A stretch of 5,495 bases of DNA. Origin: an uncultured Faecalibacterium sp. Its GTDB lineage: Bacteria; Bacillota; Clostridia; Oscillospirales; Ruminococcaceae. Made by a program: the position numbers and the translations under genes. Below, piece by piece: positions 5,369 through 5,495 of the stretch. A model generated the notes under the pieces. It was not told the origin of the DNA and made no database searches. It saw nothing but the letters and a program-made list of their open reading frames with translations. Location of the stretch: positions 1 through 5,495 of the forward strand of contig CAKTFD010000120.1 in assembly GCA_934553285.1 (NCBI GenBank), in the 5' to 3' direction. Within the stretch, counting starts at the first letter, position 1, and each line of letters starts with the position of its first letter.

Positions 5369-5398
5369 AGGATCGAAAGTGGTGGGTGATGGGGAGAC

Positions 5399-5495
5399 TT
5401 TCTGCTTACCCGCAGCGGGCAGGGACGCTCCGCTGGGCCAGAGGCAGGGAGGGGTGTTCCGATTCCCCCCTCCCTACCTCTGGACTCCACCCACC
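5399..5495 (-). repeat. Hairpin-forming dispersed repeat, right copy (inverted)
   Basis: Read on the minus strand this repeats bases 3-99: 71 of 72 identical over 5424-5495, then a diverged stretch sharing TGC, CGC, TGCGG and AAGCAGAAA. The 17-bp stem is conserved (arms 5438-5454 and 5467-5483), while the loop differs at one base (5463). That change breaks the alternative GAGTCC/GGACTC pairing seen in the left copy. The diverged tail has its own small palindrome, CCCGCTGCGGG (5409-5419). The copy starts at the window edge, so its outer boundary is unknown. Confidence 0.85.

Larger units (their letters stand above)
5176..5398. other. Gene-free upstream region and leader of mnmE
   Basis: No credible gene is present; the short open frames here have low-complexity, unrecognisable translations. 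On the minus strand it holds, in order: the TTTTCCACA inverted element, a 14-bp palindrome, an extended -10 box, an AT-rich stretch (about 5276-5320), a GC-rich leader of about 110 bases, and AAAGGA (5183-5188). In the leader CGCACC (5192-5197) pairs with GGTGCG (5209-5214), and GCAGGG pairs with CCCTGC around 5244-5260. These make small stems ahead of the start codon. In many Bacillota jag lies upstream of mnmE; no part of jag is seen here. Confidence 0.6.

Noticed and set aside
5290..5490. 66-codon minus-strand frame upstream of mnmE
   Set aside because: It would run through the repeat, the inverted element and the promoter; it has no homologous look and is not part of jag.
1..5495. Plasmid, phage or insertion-sequence interpretation of the inverted ends
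   Set aside because: All genes are core chromosomal, with no transposase, replication or structural gene between the repeats. No CRISPR array, tRNA or rRNA gene was seen either.

Overview
The window holds a conserved chromosomal block of four genes, all on the minus strand. In transcription order (right to left) they are mnmE, mnmG, rsmG and a noc-type ParB-family gene. In Bacillota this order (…jag–mnmE–mnmG–rsmG–noc–soj–parB) lies next to the replication origin, so this is most likely an origin-proximal piece of a Bacillota chromosome. High GC, GC-rich third codon positions and a Noc-type protein point to a GC-rich Oscillospirales organism (Faecalibacterium/Gemmiger/Subdoligranulum-like). 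That assignment is an inference from composition and protein character only.

Layout, left to right: bases 3-99 carry one copy of a hairpin-forming repeat. A parS-like 16-mer at 112-127 follows, just beyond the noc stop codon. noc occupies 130-924. The noc leader (925-1011) contains a 34-bp nested inverted repeat and a candidate promoter. An intrinsic terminator (about 1013-1057) ends the mnmE-mnmG-rsmG transcript. rsmG (1080-1787) carries a second parS-like 16-mer inside its 5' coding region. mnmG (1864-3738) and mnmE (3805-5175) follow. The last 320 bases have no gene. They hold the mnmE leader, an extended -10 promoter with a 14-bp palindrome, a second copy of the TTTTCCACAT-N14-GTGGAAAA inverted element, and a second, inverted copy of the end repeat (5399-5495).

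How the genes work together: MnmE and MnmG form the complex that modifies wobble uridine 34 of certain tRNAs. RsmG methylates 16S rRNA. Noc-type proteins bind DNA around the origin and keep division away from the nucleoid. The first three look like one operon with gaps of 66 and 76 bases, ended by the terminator; noc appears to have its own promoter.

No new protein system is visible; all four proteins are recognisable families. What stands out is non-coding: a 71/72-identical inverted repeat bracketing the whole block, a pair of identically spaced TTTTCCACA-type inverted elements upstream of mnmE and noc, two identical parS-like sites in opposite orientation, and a Noc homologue that appears to lack the usual N-terminal membrane helix.
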